Assembly (NCBI GenBank): GCA_050789255.1
Contig: JBOZRQ010000009.1
Span: forward strand, 1-64,000
From: JBOZRQ01 sp050789255
GTDB taxonomy: Bacteria > Bacillota > Sulfobacillia > Symbiobacteriales > Symbiobacteriaceae
Direction: 5' to 3'
DNA: 64,000 nucleotides
Shown here: one piece after another, positions 28,067 through 36,992 of the stretch
Layout of the letters: each line of letters begins with the position of its first letter
How positions within the stretch are numbered: position 1 is the stretch's first letter
Made by a program: the position numbers and the translations under genes
Notes under the pieces: generated by a model
What the model was told of the DNA's origin: nothing
The model's database searches: none
The model's input: the letters and a program-made list of their open reading frames with translations, nothing else

Positions 28067-30097
28067 GTGATCAATGCAAAGCTACCCAAGGTGTGGTACG
28101 GCGGCGACTACAATCCCGACCAGTGGCCCCGCGAGGTCTGGGAGGAGGATATGCGCCTGTTTAAGCTGGCTCATATCGACGTGGCTACGCTGCCGGTATT
28201 CAGTTGGGCCAAACTGCAGCCCGAAGAGGAACGGTACGACTTCAGTTGGCTCGATGACGTGCTGGACCTGATGGGTCGGCAGTCGGTTTACGCGTGCCTG
28301 GCCACCTCCACGGCTGCCCACCCGGCCTGGATGGCCCGCAGGTATCCGGATGTGCTCCGAGTCGACTTCGAGGGCCGGAAACGCCGCTTCGGCAGGCGCC
28401 ACAACTCCTGTCCCAACAGCCCCACCTTCCGGCACTACTCCGAGCGGTTGGCGGAAGAGTTGGCCAAGCGGTACAAGGACCATCCCACCCTGGTGGCGTG
28501 GCACGTCAGCAACGAATACGGCGGCTATTGTTATTGCGACAACTGCGCCGAAGCATTTCGCGTCTGGCTGAAGAAACGGTACGGCACGCTGGAGGAACTG
28601 AACCGGCGGTGGACCTCGGCGTTCTGGAACCACACATTCTTTGACTGGGAGGAGATCGTTCCGCCCAATGCGCTCAGCGAGCAGTATTCTCCGGACAGAA
28701 CGGCCTTCCAGCCCATCTCCCTGGACTACTGCCGGTTCCAGTCTGACAGCCTCCTTGACTGCTACCGGCTGGAGTACGAGGCGATCAAGCGGCATTCGCC
28801 CGACGTGTTGGTGACCACCAACCTGATGCACCGCTTCAAGGATCTCGATTACTTCAAGTGGGCCAGGTACCTGGACATCGTCTCCTGGGACGCCTACCCG
28901 CAGAACGACCAGGATATCGCTGGCTATGCCCTGTGGCACGACCTGATGCGCGGCCTCAGGGGCGGCCAGCCCTTCATGCTGATGGAGCAGACCCCCAGCC
29001 AGGTAAACTGGGCCGCCTACTGCGGACTGAAGCGTCCCGGGGACTTGCGGCTGTGGAGCTACCAGGCGGTGGCCCACGGCGCCGACACGATCATGTACTT
29101 CCAGCTCCGCCAGTCGCTCGGGGCGCTGGAGAAGTTCCACGGCGCGGTCATCCCCCATGCCGGCCACGAGCACACCCGGGTCTTTCGGGAGGTGTCTGAG
29201 CTGGGCCGGGAACTCGCCGCCCTGGGCGATGCCGTGATCGATGGCAGGACCGAGGCGCGGGTGGCGATCCTGTTTGACTGGGAGAACTGGTGGGCCTTGG
29301 AGTTCTCAGCTGGCCCCAGCAAGGATCTCAAGTATCTCCCCCAGGTAGAGAAGTACTACCGGGTCCTCTGGGAGCAGAATATCCCCGTCGACTTTGTCAG
29401 CCCGGAGATGGACCTGGACAAGTACGCCGTCCTGGTCGCCCCCGTGGCGTACCTGATGCAACCCGGCTATGCCGCAAAGGTGGAGGCGTTTGTCGCCCGC
29501 GGCGGCACCTTACTCGCCACGTTCATGAGCGGCATGGTCGACGAGAACGACCGTGTTGTGCCGGGCGGCTATCCTGGTGAGCTGCGGAAGGTCACGGGGG
29601 TTTGGGTCGAGGAGCTCGATCCGCTCTTCCCCGGGATGCGCAACGAGATCCGGGTGGAGGGTACGGTACCGGCTCTGGCGGGCACCCACGGGGCCGGGTT
29701 GCTTTGCAGCGTCATGCATGCGGAGACGGCCGAGGTGGTGGGTGTCTATGGCCAGGACTTCTATGCCGGGACCCCCGCGCTGACGCGGAACCGGTTCGGG
29801 AAGGGCTGGGCCTGGTATGTGGGCACCGACCCGGAGGCTCCCTTTGTGACCCGTCTGCTCACCCACATCTGCGCCGAGCAGGGAATCCAGCCGCTAATGC
29901 GGGTGCCGGCCGGCGTGGAGGTAACGCAGCGGAGCAAGGACGGACAGGCGCTCACCTTTGTGCTGAACCACAACCCCGCTCCAGTCGAGATCGACTTGGG
30001 GGCCAGGTCGCAGGTGGACCTTCTCCGCGGCCAGCTAATCACCGGGAAGATCGTCTTGCCTGGGCGTGACGTAATGATCCTGGTGGAGCAAGGCTGA
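28067..30097 (+). CDS. Beta-galactosidase, GH42 family
   Basis: This 676-residue GH42 enzyme hydrolyses terminal beta-galactosides. The N-terminal barrel begins with KVWYGGDYNPDQWP, the family hallmark. The acid/base Glu is in WHVSNEYGGYCYCDNC and the nucleophile Glu in FMLMEQTPSQVNW. A zinc-site-like cluster of cysteines (C-Y-C-D-N-C) accompanies the acid/base region, as in thermophilic members. The trimerisation domain and the C-terminal beta domain follow. The GTG at 28067 has GGGAGG 9 bases upstream; the ORF before it overlaps the tRNA terminator. There is no signal peptide, so it is cytoplasmic. It is transcribed alone and ends at a strong terminator. Confidence 0.95.
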   Translation: MINAKLPKVWYGGDYNPDQWPREVWEEDMRLFKLAHIDVATLPVFSWAKLQPEEERYDFSWLDDVLDLMGRQSVYACLATSTAAHPAWMARRYPDVLRVDFEGRKRRFGRRHNSCPNSPTFRHYSERLAEELAKRYKDHPTLVAWHVSNEYGGYCYCDNCAEAFRVWLKKRYGTLEELNRRWTSAFWNHTFFDWEEIVPPNALSEQYSPDRTAFQPISLDYCRFQSDSLLDCYRLEYEAIKRHSPDVLVTTNLMHRFKDLDYFKWARYLDIVSWDAYPQNDQDIAGYALWHDLMRGLRGGQPFMLMEQTPSQVNWAAYCGLKRPGDLRLWSYQAVAHGADTIMYFQLRQSLGALEKFHGAVIPHAGHEHTRVFREVSELGRELAALGDAVIDGRTEARVAILFDWENWWALEFSAGPSKDLKYLPQVEKYYRVLWEQNIPVDFVSPEMDLDKYAVLVAPVAYLMQPGYAAKVEAFVARGGTLLATFMSGMVDENDRVVPGGYPGELRKVTGVWVEELDPLFPGMRNEIRVEGTVPALAGTHGAGLLCSVMHAETAEVVGVYGQDFYAGTPALTRNRFGKGWAWYVGTDPEAPFVTRLLTHICAEQGIQPLMRVPAGVEVTQRSKDGQALTFVLNHNPAPVEIDLGARSQVDLLRGQLITGKIVLPGRDVMILVEQG

Positions 30098-30109
30098 CGC
30101 CTGGACGCG

Positions 30110-30136
30110 AAAAAACGGGGTGACCCCCGTTTTTTT
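30110..30136. terminator. Bidirectional terminator between GH42 and focA
   Basis: AAAAAACGGGG and CCCCGTTTTTT pair around TGAC. A tracts and T tracts flank both sides, so the convergent GH42 and focA transcripts can both end here. Confidence 0.92.
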
Positions 30137-31025
30137 AGTCCCCGAAGGCACGCTGGGCGCCGGCCTGGTGGAGTTCAGCGGACCGCGACTTCTTGAGATA
30201 GACGTACCAGTAGGCCACGCCCACCATCAGCACCCCGCCGACCAGGTTGCCGAGGGTCGCCCAAAGCAGGTTCCGTCCGAAACCAGCCATGGTCAGGTAG
30301 CCAAGCTTGGCCATGGGCACACCCGGCAGCGCCGTAAGCTCCGCCTGCCCCTTCAGCATCATCGCATAGGGGATGTAGAACATGTTGGCCACCGAGTGCT
30401 CGTAGCCGGCAGCGACGAACCCGGCGATGGGCAGGAGGTAGGCCATCACCTTATCGGTAACGCTGCGCCCGGCGTAGCCCATCCAGACGGCCAGGCAGAC
30501 CAGCATGTTGCACAGGATGCCCCGGAAGAAGATCACCTCGGAACTGTAGGAGACCTTGCCCGCAGCGATGGCCAGGGCCCGCACCCCGACAGCGTTGTCG
30601 CCGCCGGCCCAGTGATGGGCCCGGTACAGCAAGAAGGCCACCAGCACAGACCCCAACATGTTGAAGGTGTAGACGATGCCCCAGTTCCGGAGCATCTTCC
30701 CCACCGAGATCTTCCGGGTCAGCGCAGGCATGATCAGCAGGCTGTTACCCGTGAAGAGTTCAGCGCCGGCGACGGAGCAGAGCAGGAGGCCCATGTTGAA
30801 GATCAGGCCGCCAAGCGCCTGTTGGGCGCCGTAGCTGCCGGTCCAACCCGCCGTGGCGGCCTGGAAGGCGGCCGCCCCCAACGCCACGAAGGCGCCGGCC
30901 AGGGTTGCCAGGGTAGCCATGGCGGGGAAGGACACGTTGGCCTTATCGACCCCCGCCAGTTCGGCCTTGTGTGCAATCTCAGCGGGCGTGTATGCGTGGG
31001 TAGTGGAGGCGGAACCGCCAGCCAT
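30135..31025 (-). CDS. focA: Formate/nitrite transporter (FocA family)
   Basis: This 296-residue FNT-family channel has six membrane helices. The conserved FGGLIFNMGL-like segment appears as ALGGLIFNMGLLLCSVAGAELFTGN. The central FFRGILCNMLVCLAVWMGY and GYEHSVANMFYIPYAMM contain the family His/Asn positions. It exports or imports formate by a pentameric pore. The ATG at 31025 is the family N-terminus; the frame upstream of it runs through pflA in another phase and is not coding. It is the last gene of pflB-pflA-focA, 20 bases after pflA, so it likely removes formate made by PFL. Confidence 0.95.
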   Translation of the reverse strand: MAGGSASTTHAYTPAEIAHKAELAGVDKANVSFPAMATLATLAGAFVALGAAAFQAATAGWTGSYGAQQALGGLIFNMGLLLCSVAGAELFTGNSLLIMPALTRKISVGKMLRNWGIVYTFNMLGSVLVAFLLYRAHHWAGGDNAVGVRALAIAAGKVSYSSEVIFFRGILCNMLVCLAVWMGYAGRSVTDKVMAYLLPIAGFVAAGYEHSVANMFYIPYAMMLKGQAELTALPGVPMAKLGYLTMAGFGRNLLWATLGNLVGGVLMVGVAYWYVYLKKSRSAELHQAGAQRAFGD

Positions 31026-31045
31026 ATTCTCAACCTTTCTAGCGT

Positions 31046-31813
31046 TTAGTACACCGCGGTGATGCCGCGGCTGGCGAACTGTTGCGCAATCCGTGTCAGG
31101 GTCTCCACGGGCGGGGGCTCGACGCCCTCCAGCGTGTAGGGGACCCCGAGGGCCTCCCACTTGTGCTTCCCCAGCAGGTGGTAGGGCAGCAGCTCCACCT
31201 TCTCCACCGACGGAAGAGTAGCGACAAAGTCGGCCAGGGCCTCTATATCTTCCGGAGCGTCCGAGTGGCCCGGCACCACCACGTGGCGGATCCACATGGG
31301 CTTGCCGAGGTTGGCCAGCAGGCGGGCGAAGCGCAGGACCCGGTCGTTGGTGACCGAGGTGAGCGCCTTGTGCTTCTCCGGGTTGATCTGCTTGATGTCC
31401 AGCAGGACCAGGTCGGTGTGCTCCAGGACGGGGAAGGCCTGCTCCAGGTCGACGTAGCCGCTGGTGTCCAGGGCGGTGTGAATCCCCAGCTGGTGGCACT
31501 CGGCAAAGAGGCCGGCCACAAACTCGGGCTGGAGCAGCGGCTCACCGCCGCTGACGGTCACACCGCCCCCGGACGCCTTCATGAAGGGCACGTAGGAGCG
31601 AATCTCGTCCACCAGGTTGCCCACGGAGACCTCCCGGCCTCCCCGCCGACCCCAGGTGTCCGGGTTGTGGCAGTAACGGCAGCGCATCGGGCAGCCCTGG
31701 GTAAAGACCACGTAGCGCAGGCCGGGACCGTCAACCGCACCGCAGCTCTCGACAGAGTGGATGCGACCAACCCGTGTGACCCTCGGAGTCTCAAGCGGCA
31801 AGGTCAGAGCCAT
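31046..31813 (-). CDS. pflA: Pyruvate formate-lyase activating enzyme
   Basis: This 255-residue radical SAM enzyme generates the glycyl radical on PFL. The 4Fe-4S/SAM motif CPMRCRYCHNP (Cys-x3-Cys-x2-Cys) lies near residue 40, preceded by DGPGLRYVVFTQG. GGEPLLQPEF, the SAM-binding GGE motif, and the later VVPGHSDAPEDI are typical. It lies 14 bases downstream of pflB and 20 bases upstream of focA, forming one operon for anaerobic pyruvate cleavage. Confidence 0.96.
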   Translation of the reverse strand: MALTLPLETPRVTRVGRIHSVESCGAVDGPGLRYVVFTQGCPMRCRYCHNPDTWGRRGGREVSVGNLVDEIRSYVPFMKASGGGVTVSGGEPLLQPEFVAGLFAECHQLGIHTALDTSGYVDLEQAFPVLEHTDLVLLDIKQINPEKHKALTSVTNDRVLRFARLLANLGKPMWIRHVVVPGHSDAPEDIEALADFVATLPSVEKVELLPYHLLGKHKWEALGVPYTLEGVEPPPVETLTRIAQQFASRGITAVY

Positions 31814-31827
31814 GGGCCATCACCTCA

Positions 31828-34056
31828 TTACATGCGTTCGTGGAAGGTGCGGCTGATCACGTCGAGCTGCTGCTCACGGTTCAGCTTCACAAAGTTCACG
31901 GCGTAGCCGGAGACACGGATCGTCAGCTGCGGGTAGAGCTCCGGGTGCTCCATGGCATCCAGCAGCGTCTCCCGGGTCAGGGCGTTCACGTTGATGTGGT
32001 GCCCGCCCTGGCTGGCGTAACCGTCCAGAATGGCGACCAGGTTGGCCGTCTGCACCTCGGGGGTCTTGCCAAGCGCCGAGGGCACCACGGAGAAGGTGTA
32101 GGAGATGCCGTCCTGGGCGTACCGGTAGGGCAGCTTGGCCACCGAGCAACAGGAGGCCAGGGCGCCCTTCACGTCACGGCCGTGCATCGGGTTGGCGCCG
32201 GGGGCGAAGGGCTCGCCCGCACGCCGCCCGTCTGGCGTGGTGCCCGTCTTCTTGCCGTAGACGACGTTTGAGGTGATCGTCAGCACCGAGAGGGTGATCT
32301 CGGCGTTGCGGTAGGGCTTGTGCTTGCGCAGGCGGGCAAGGAACTCCTCCACGACCTCCTGGGCGAGGGTGTCGACCCGGTCATCGTTGTTGCCGTAAGC
32401 CGGGTACTCGCCCTCGATCTTGAAGTCCACGGCGATGCCCTTCTCATTGCGGATCGGCATCACCTTGGCGTGCTTGATCGCCGACAGGGAGTCCGCCACC
32501 ACCGAAAGGCCGGCGATGCCCGTGGCCATGGTGCGGAAGATATCCCGGTCGTGCAGCGCGAACTCCAGCCGCTCGTAGAAGTACTTGTCATGCATGTAGT
32601 GGATGACGTTCAGCGTGTTGATGTACAGGCGAGCGAGCCAGTCCATCATCTGGCTGAAGCGCTCCCGCACCTCGCCGTACTCCAGCACGTCGCCGGTCAG
32701 CGGCGGCAGCTTCGGGCCGACCTGGACGCCCAGCTTCTCATCGATACCGCCGTTGATGGCGTACAGCAGACACTTGGCCAGGTTGGCCCGGGCGCCGAAG
32801 AACTGCATCTGCTTGCCGATGCGCATGGCGCTCACACAGCAGGCGATGCCGTAGTCGTCGCCCCAGTAGGGCCGCATCACATCGTCGTTCTCGTACTGGG
32901 TGGCGCTGGTGTCGATGGAGACTTTGGCCGCGAACCGCTTGAAGCCCTCGGGCAGAGCGGTCGACCACAGGATGGTCAGGTTGGGCTCCGGCGCCGGCCC
33001 CAGGTTGTAGAGCGACTGGAGGAACCGGAAGCTGCTGCGGGTCACCAGCGTCCGGCCATCGAGGCCCATGCCGCCGATGGACTCGGTGACCCAGGTGGGA
33101 TCGCCGCTGAACAGGGCGTTGTAGTCGGGGGTGCGGAGGAAGGAGACCTGGCGGAGCTTCATGATCAGCTGATCGACCAACTCCTGGGCCTCCGCCTCGG
33201 TGATGGCGCCCTGGCGCAGGTCGCGCTCGATGTAGATGTCCAGGAAGGTGGAAATTCGGCCGATCGACATGGCGGCGCCGTTCTGCTCCTTGATGGCCGC
33301 CAGGTAGCCCATGTAGAGCCACTGGATCGCCTCGCGGGCGGTCTCGGCAGGGCGGCCCAGCTCCAGGCCGTAGCAGGCGCCCAGCTCCTTCAGCTCGCCC
33401 AGGGCCCTGATCTGCTCGGCCAGCTCCTCCCGCTGGCGGATGGTCGCCTCGTCCATGTTGTCCGGCTCGGTCCAGGTCAGCTCCAGCTGCTTGGCCTCGA
33501 CCAGCCGATCGACGCCGTAGAGGGCGACACGGCGGTAGTCGCCGATGATGCGGCCCCGGCCGTAGGCGTCCGGCAGGCCGGTGATGATGGCGCTCTTGCG
33601 GGCCAGCTTCATCTCGGGGGTGTAGGCGTCAAAGACGCCCTGGTTGTGGGTCTTCCGGTGCTTGGCGAAGACCTCACGCATCTCGGGGTTGGCCTCGTAG
33701 CCGTAAGCGTGGAGGGAGTCCTCCACCATGCGCCAGCCGCCGTACGGATAGAGCGAGCGCTTGCCCGGCTCGTCGGTCTGAAGGCCGGTAATCAGCTCCA
33801 GCTCCTGGTCTACGTGGCCCGGGCCGTATGCGAGAATCGACGAGGCGGTCTGCGTATCGATCTTCAGCGGGGCCTGCTTGGCCTGCTCCGCCTGGAAGAG
33901 GTCGAACACCTTGGCCCACAGCGCCTTGGTGCGCTCGGTGGGACCGGCCAGGAATGAATCATCACCCTCGTACGGGGTGTAATTGCGCTGAATAAAGTCA
34001 CGGGTATCGATCTGCCGCTGCCAGGGGCCGGGCATAAAGCCTGTCCATGCCTGCAT
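31828..34056 (-). CDS. pflB: Formate C-acetyltransferase (pyruvate formate-lyase)
   Basis: This glycyl-radical enzyme converts pyruvate and CoA to acetyl-CoA and formate under anaerobic conditions. The 742-residue protein starts MQAWTGFMPGPWQRQIDTRDF. It has the catalytic Cys pair in GIACCVSAM and the glycine-radical segment RVSGYAVNFVKL near the C-terminus. It also has ALASCCSVAKLPYRYAQDGISYTF. The ATG at 34056 with GAGGAGG upstream is chosen over a frame 33 codons longer. First gene of the pflB-pflA-focA operon. Confidence 0.97.
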   Translation of the reverse strand: MQAWTGFMPGPWQRQIDTRDFIQRNYTPYEGDDSFLAGPTERTKALWAKVFDLFQAEQAKQAPLKIDTQTASSILAYGPGHVDQELELITGLQTDEPGKRSLYPYGGWRMVEDSLHAYGYEANPEMREVFAKHRKTHNQGVFDAYTPEMKLARKSAIITGLPDAYGRGRIIGDYRRVALYGVDRLVEAKQLELTWTEPDNMDEATIRQREELAEQIRALGELKELGACYGLELGRPAETAREAIQWLYMGYLAAIKEQNGAAMSIGRISTFLDIYIERDLRQGAITEAEAQELVDQLIMKLRQVSFLRTPDYNALFSGDPTWVTESIGGMGLDGRTLVTRSSFRFLQSLYNLGPAPEPNLTILWSTALPEGFKRFAAKVSIDTSATQYENDDVMRPYWGDDYGIACCVSAMRIGKQMQFFGARANLAKCLLYAINGGIDEKLGVQVGPKLPPLTGDVLEYGEVRERFSQMMDWLARLYINTLNVIHYMHDKYFYERLEFALHDRDIFRTMATGIAGLSVVADSLSAIKHAKVMPIRNEKGIAVDFKIEGEYPAYGNNDDRVDTLAQEVVEEFLARLRKHKPYRNAEITLSVLTITSNVVYGKKTGTTPDGRRAGEPFAPGANPMHGRDVKGALASCCSVAKLPYRYAQDGISYTFSVVPSALGKTPEVQTANLVAILDGYASQGGHHINVNALTRETLLDAMEHPELYPQLTIRVSGYAVNFVKLNREQQLDVISRTFHERM

Positions 34057-34362
34057 GCCGTCGCGCCTCCTCTGGTTCGTGATTCTCTTCACAATATAAC
34101 CCGCGACCACGGGTGAACCGCAATCCACCGTTGGGGCGTGGCTTTTTGAAGCCAAAACTGCGGTCTTTAGCGTATTGGGACTAAGTTGGCTCTCAGCGCT
34201 GAGACGAGCCCTTCTCCTCCTGGAGAAGGAGGCGGACTCCGAGGAAAAACATCAAGTTTCGACATCCCTTCCTGCATTCTGTTCGATTGTAATAAGATTG
34301 CACCCATGCTACAGTAATCACGGCTATACGGCCCCATCTATTGCGAAGGAGACTCTGGCAGA
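34057..34362. other. Divergent intergenic region between pflB and the GH26-like lipoprotein
   Basis: It must contain both promoters. For the rightward gene, TTGTAA (34287-34292) and TACAGT (34310-34315) are spaced by 17 bases. A perfect small hairpin, CCTTCTCC/GGAGAAGG, spans 34210-34229. On the pflB side I see a single TTCACAA half-site near 34090 that resembles half of a Rex operator but no full palindrome. No gene is evident. Confidence 0.45.
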
Positions 34363-36114
34363 ATGCGTTTAGCCAGACCGATCGTTGGCCTCCTCCTATT
34401 GGTGCAAATGCTCGGAGCCTGCGCTGGCCCGGCAAACCCGCCCCAAGTCGGCGACAACGTGCCGGCCCAGTCCCCCCATTCGACGCCCTCCGAACACAAG
34501 GCCCCGCCGGAGGTCACCAAGGCGCCCGACCCGGTTCCGCCCGGGATGACGCCAGAGAAGGACCCGGCACCCACACCCGAACCGGCAAAACCTGAGTCAA
34601 CCAAGCCTGGGTCCACAAAGCCCGAGCCTACCCCGCAGGAGGGCCACGTCGTGGTCGCCAAGGGGGAGAAGCAGCAGGTGCTGAACCACCCCGATGGCTA
34701 CGCCATTGAGCTGCCGAAGGGCCTCTCGCTCGACTTCTCGATGTCGTCGGCCTTTGTGCGCGCTTCCGGCGACGGCCTGGACATCAAGATCTCGCGGGAG
34801 CGTTCGCCGTACGACGATCTGGAGATGTACTTTGCCGACTACCTCAACCGATTCATCAGCAACCCCACCTATCGTGAGAGTAACAACATCGAACTCCACG
34901 AGGACGAGTGGCTGACGATCGCCGGCCGCCGTACCCGGCTGATCAGCTTCACACGGCGCCCCGCCGCTGGCAGCACGGAGAAGCAGAACTCCTATGTATT
35001 TGCGTACATGATCACGGAGGGCCGGGAGTTCTACAACTTCTTCTTCCGGACCGAATCCCTGGCCAAGCATCGGGCGACCATCGGCCAGGTGCTGGAGTCC
35101 TTTCAGAAGATCCCTGCCAGGGGCAAGGTTGCAGACCAACTGGGCTTCCGGCCCCAGCTGCCCAAGTGGAACGCAGAGACCGCTGCGTTCTACGAGCGCC
35201 TGGTCGCCGGCCGTGAGATTACGTGGGGCTTCTTCTACCCCTGGGCGCTCACGGGCGACTACAGCCCGGTGGCCAAGGTTGAGAAGAAGCTGGACTTCCA
35301 TTTTCCAATCCTCCTGCACTATACCTACCTGGGCTATCCCTTCCCGTTGGAAGGCATGCGGCAGGCCCACAAGCGGGGACAGGTCGTCGAGCTGACCATG
35401 CAGGTGGCAGAGGGCAACAACGACAACGAGCCTCGCGCGAACGCCAACTTCAAGGTCCTGGACGGGCAGATGGACGGAGCGATCCGGGAGTTCGCCCGGG
35501 CCGCCCGGGAGTTCGGACACCCGTTCCTGTTCCGCCTCAACAATGAGATGAACACCGACTGGTCCCAGTACAGCGGTGTGCTGACGCTCAGCGACCCCGA
35601 CATCTACATCAAGGTCTGGCGCCGGATTTTCGACATCTTCCAGGAGGAGAAGGTCGAGAACGCCATTTGGATCTTCAACCCGAACGACCGGAGCTACCCG
35701 CCGACCAACTGGAACTCCCATATCTCCTACTACCCGGGCAACCAGTATGTTCAGGTACTGGGGATCACCGGCTACAACACGGGCACCTACTTCCGCGATG
35801 TTACCGGCGAAGGGTGGCGCTCCTTTGCGGAGATCTACTCGGAGATCGCGGCGCACTACCGGCCCATCTACCACCGGTTTCCCTGGATGATCACTGAGTT
35901 CGCCAGCAGCTCGGTGGGGGGCGACAAGGCCCAGTGGATTCGCGACATGTTCAAGCACCTGCCCGACTACCCGGAGATCAAGGCGGCCGTCTGGTGGAGC
36001 TACGCCGACTTCGACTACCGGGAGGGGAAGAAGGGCACCCCGGGCCGGCGCTACTGGCTCGACGAAACAGAAGAATACCTGGAGGCGTTCAAGCAAGGTC
36101 TTCAGGGCAAGTAG
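34363..36114 (+). CDS. Lipoprotein with GH26-like glycoside hydrolase domain
   Basis: This 583-residue predicted lipoprotein has the lipobox LGAC at residues 17-20 after a hydrophobic signal. A Pro/Thr/Lys/Glu-rich spacer follows (to about 95). A middle domain of about 150 residues (HPDGYAIELPKGLSLDF to LESFQKIPA) resembles the small beta domains of surface proteins. The C-terminal (beta/alpha)8 region resembles GH26 mannanases or lichenases: the acid/base Glu is in FLFRLNNEMNTDWSQYSG and the nucleophile Glu in PWMITEFASSSVGG. Substrate not determined. A terminator follows; it is monocistronic. Confidence 0.8.
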   Translation: MRLARPIVGLLLLVQMLGACAGPANPPQVGDNVPAQSPHSTPSEHKAPPEVTKAPDPVPPGMTPEKDPAPTPEPAKPESTKPGSTKPEPTPQEGHVVVAKGEKQQVLNHPDGYAIELPKGLSLDFSMSSAFVRASGDGLDIKISRERSPYDDLEMYFADYLNRFISNPTYRESNNIELHEDEWLTIAGRRTRLISFTRRPAAGSTEKQNSYVFAYMITEGREFYNFFFRTESLAKHRATIGQVLESFQKIPARGKVADQLGFRPQLPKWNAETAAFYERLVAGREITWGFFYPWALTGDYSPVAKVEKKLDFHFPILLHYTYLGYPFPLEGMRQAHKRGQVVELTMQVAEGNNDNEPRANANFKVLDGQMDGAIREFARAAREFGHPFLFRLNNEMNTDWSQYSGVLTLSDPDIYIKVWRRIFDIFQEEKVENAIWIFNPNDRSYPPTNWNSHISYYPGNQYVQVLGITGYNTGTYFRDVTGEGWRSFAEIYSEIAAHYRPIYHRFPWMITEFASSSVGGDKAQWIRDMFKHLPDYPEIKAAVWWSYADFDYREGKKGTPGRRYWLDETEEYLEAFKQGLQGK

Positions 36115-36122
36115 AGGAACCA

Positions 36123-36153
36123 GGCGCACGGCTATAGCAGCCGTGCGCCTTTC
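36123..36153 (+). terminator. Terminator after the GH26-like gene
   Basis: GGCGCACGGCT and AGCCGTGCGCC pair perfectly over 11 bp with an ATAGC loop, followed by TTTC. Confidence 0.8.
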
Positions 36154-36157
36154 ACAT

Positions 36158-36236
36158 ATTCAACACAAATGTTGAATAATACCTTGCGCCGAGGGAACCC
36201 CTCCCATATAATAAACACAACGAAGATGTTTAATAA
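36158..36236 (+). promoter_or_regulatory. Promoter flanked by two inverted repeats, upstream of the SDR-led operon
   Basis: TTGCGC (36184-36189) and a perfect TATAAT (36207-36212) are spaced by 17 bases. Just upstream lies ATTCAACA-N4-TGTTGAAT (36158-36177). A related inverted repeat, TAAACA-N9-TGTTTA, begins inside the -10 box and extends downstream. The placement fits repression by a dimeric regulator, for example of the ArsR or MarR type, but no regulator gene is adjacent. Confidence 0.7.
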
Positions 36237-36260
36237 GTACGATGCGGAGGGTGATCGGGA

Positions 36261-36992
36261 ATGGGAGAGTTGGTCGGTCAGGTAGCTTTGATCACGGGGG
36301 CTTCGAGGGGTCTGGGGCGTGCGGTGGCACATGCCTATGCCCGGGAGGGCGCCAACCTGGCCATCGGCGCCCGGGACGGGGCGGCCCTGGAGGCCGTCGC
36401 CGAGGAACTGCGGGCGATGGGCGCCCGGGTATTGGCGGTCCGGGGCGATGTTTCAGAGCTGCGCGATGTGGAGCGGCTCGTCTCCCTTACGCTGCAGGAG
36501 TTCGGCCGGATCGACATCCTCGTCAACAACGCCTCGATTCTTGGGCCGAGCCCCATGCCGATGCTCCTGGACTACCCCGCCGAGGACTTCGAGCGCGTGC
36601 TGAAGGTAAACGCCGTCGGCCCCTTCCTGGTCACCCGCCAGGTGTTGGCCGCCATGCTCCAGCGGGGCGAGGGCTCGGTCATTAACGTCACGTCGGAGGC
36701 GGGCTCCGTGGGCTTCGCCGGGTGGGGCGCCTACGGCGTCTCCAAGTTCGCCCTCGAGGGCCTGACCGAGACCTGGGCTGCCGAGCTGGCCGAGACCGGG
36801 GTGCGGGTCAACATGGTCGACCCCGGTGAAATGGACACCGCCATGCACGCCCTGGCCGTGCCGGACTGCGACTATGAGCTGGCCCGCCCCGAGGATGTGA
36901 CCGAGGTGTTTGTTTACCTCGCATCGGACCGCTCCCGGTCGATCAACGGTCAGCGCTTCCGGGCGCAGGAGTTTGGGGGGAGCGCCGAATGA
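36261..36992 (+). CDS. Short-chain dehydrogenase/reductase
   Basis: This 243-residue classical SDR oxidoreductase uses NAD(P). It has the cofactor loop TGASRGLG near the N-terminus, the NNAS motif (DILVNNASILG), the catalytic Ser in INVTSEAG and the Y-x3-K pair in YGVSKFALEG. It starts at ATG 36261 after GGAGGGTGATCGGGA. It is the first gene of a probable six-gene operon and overlaps the QueA-like gene by 4 bases (ATGA). The substrate is unknown; linkage to the QueA-like gene suggests a shared small-molecule or tRNA-modification task rather than sugar metabolism. Confidence 0.92.
   Translation: MGELVGQVALITGASRGLGRAVAHAYAREGANLAIGARDGAALEAVAEELRAMGARVLAVRGDVSELRDVERLVSLTLQEFGRIDILVNNASILGPSPMPMLLDYPAEDFERVLKVNAVGPFLVTRQVLAAMLQRGEGSVINVTSEAGSVGFAGWGAYGVSKFALEGLTETWAAELAETGVRVNMVDPGEMDTAMHALAVPDCDYELARPEDVTEVFVYLASDRSRSINGQRFRAQEFGGSAE

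Noticed and set aside
31026..31499. Extension of the focA frame upstream of its ATG
   Set aside because: This part lies inside pflA in another reading phase; focA family N-termini begin at the ATG at 31025, which has its own leader.
34080..34110. Possible Rex or FNR site before pflB
   Set aside because: Only one half-site (TTCACAA) is present; no matching half at the correct spacing.
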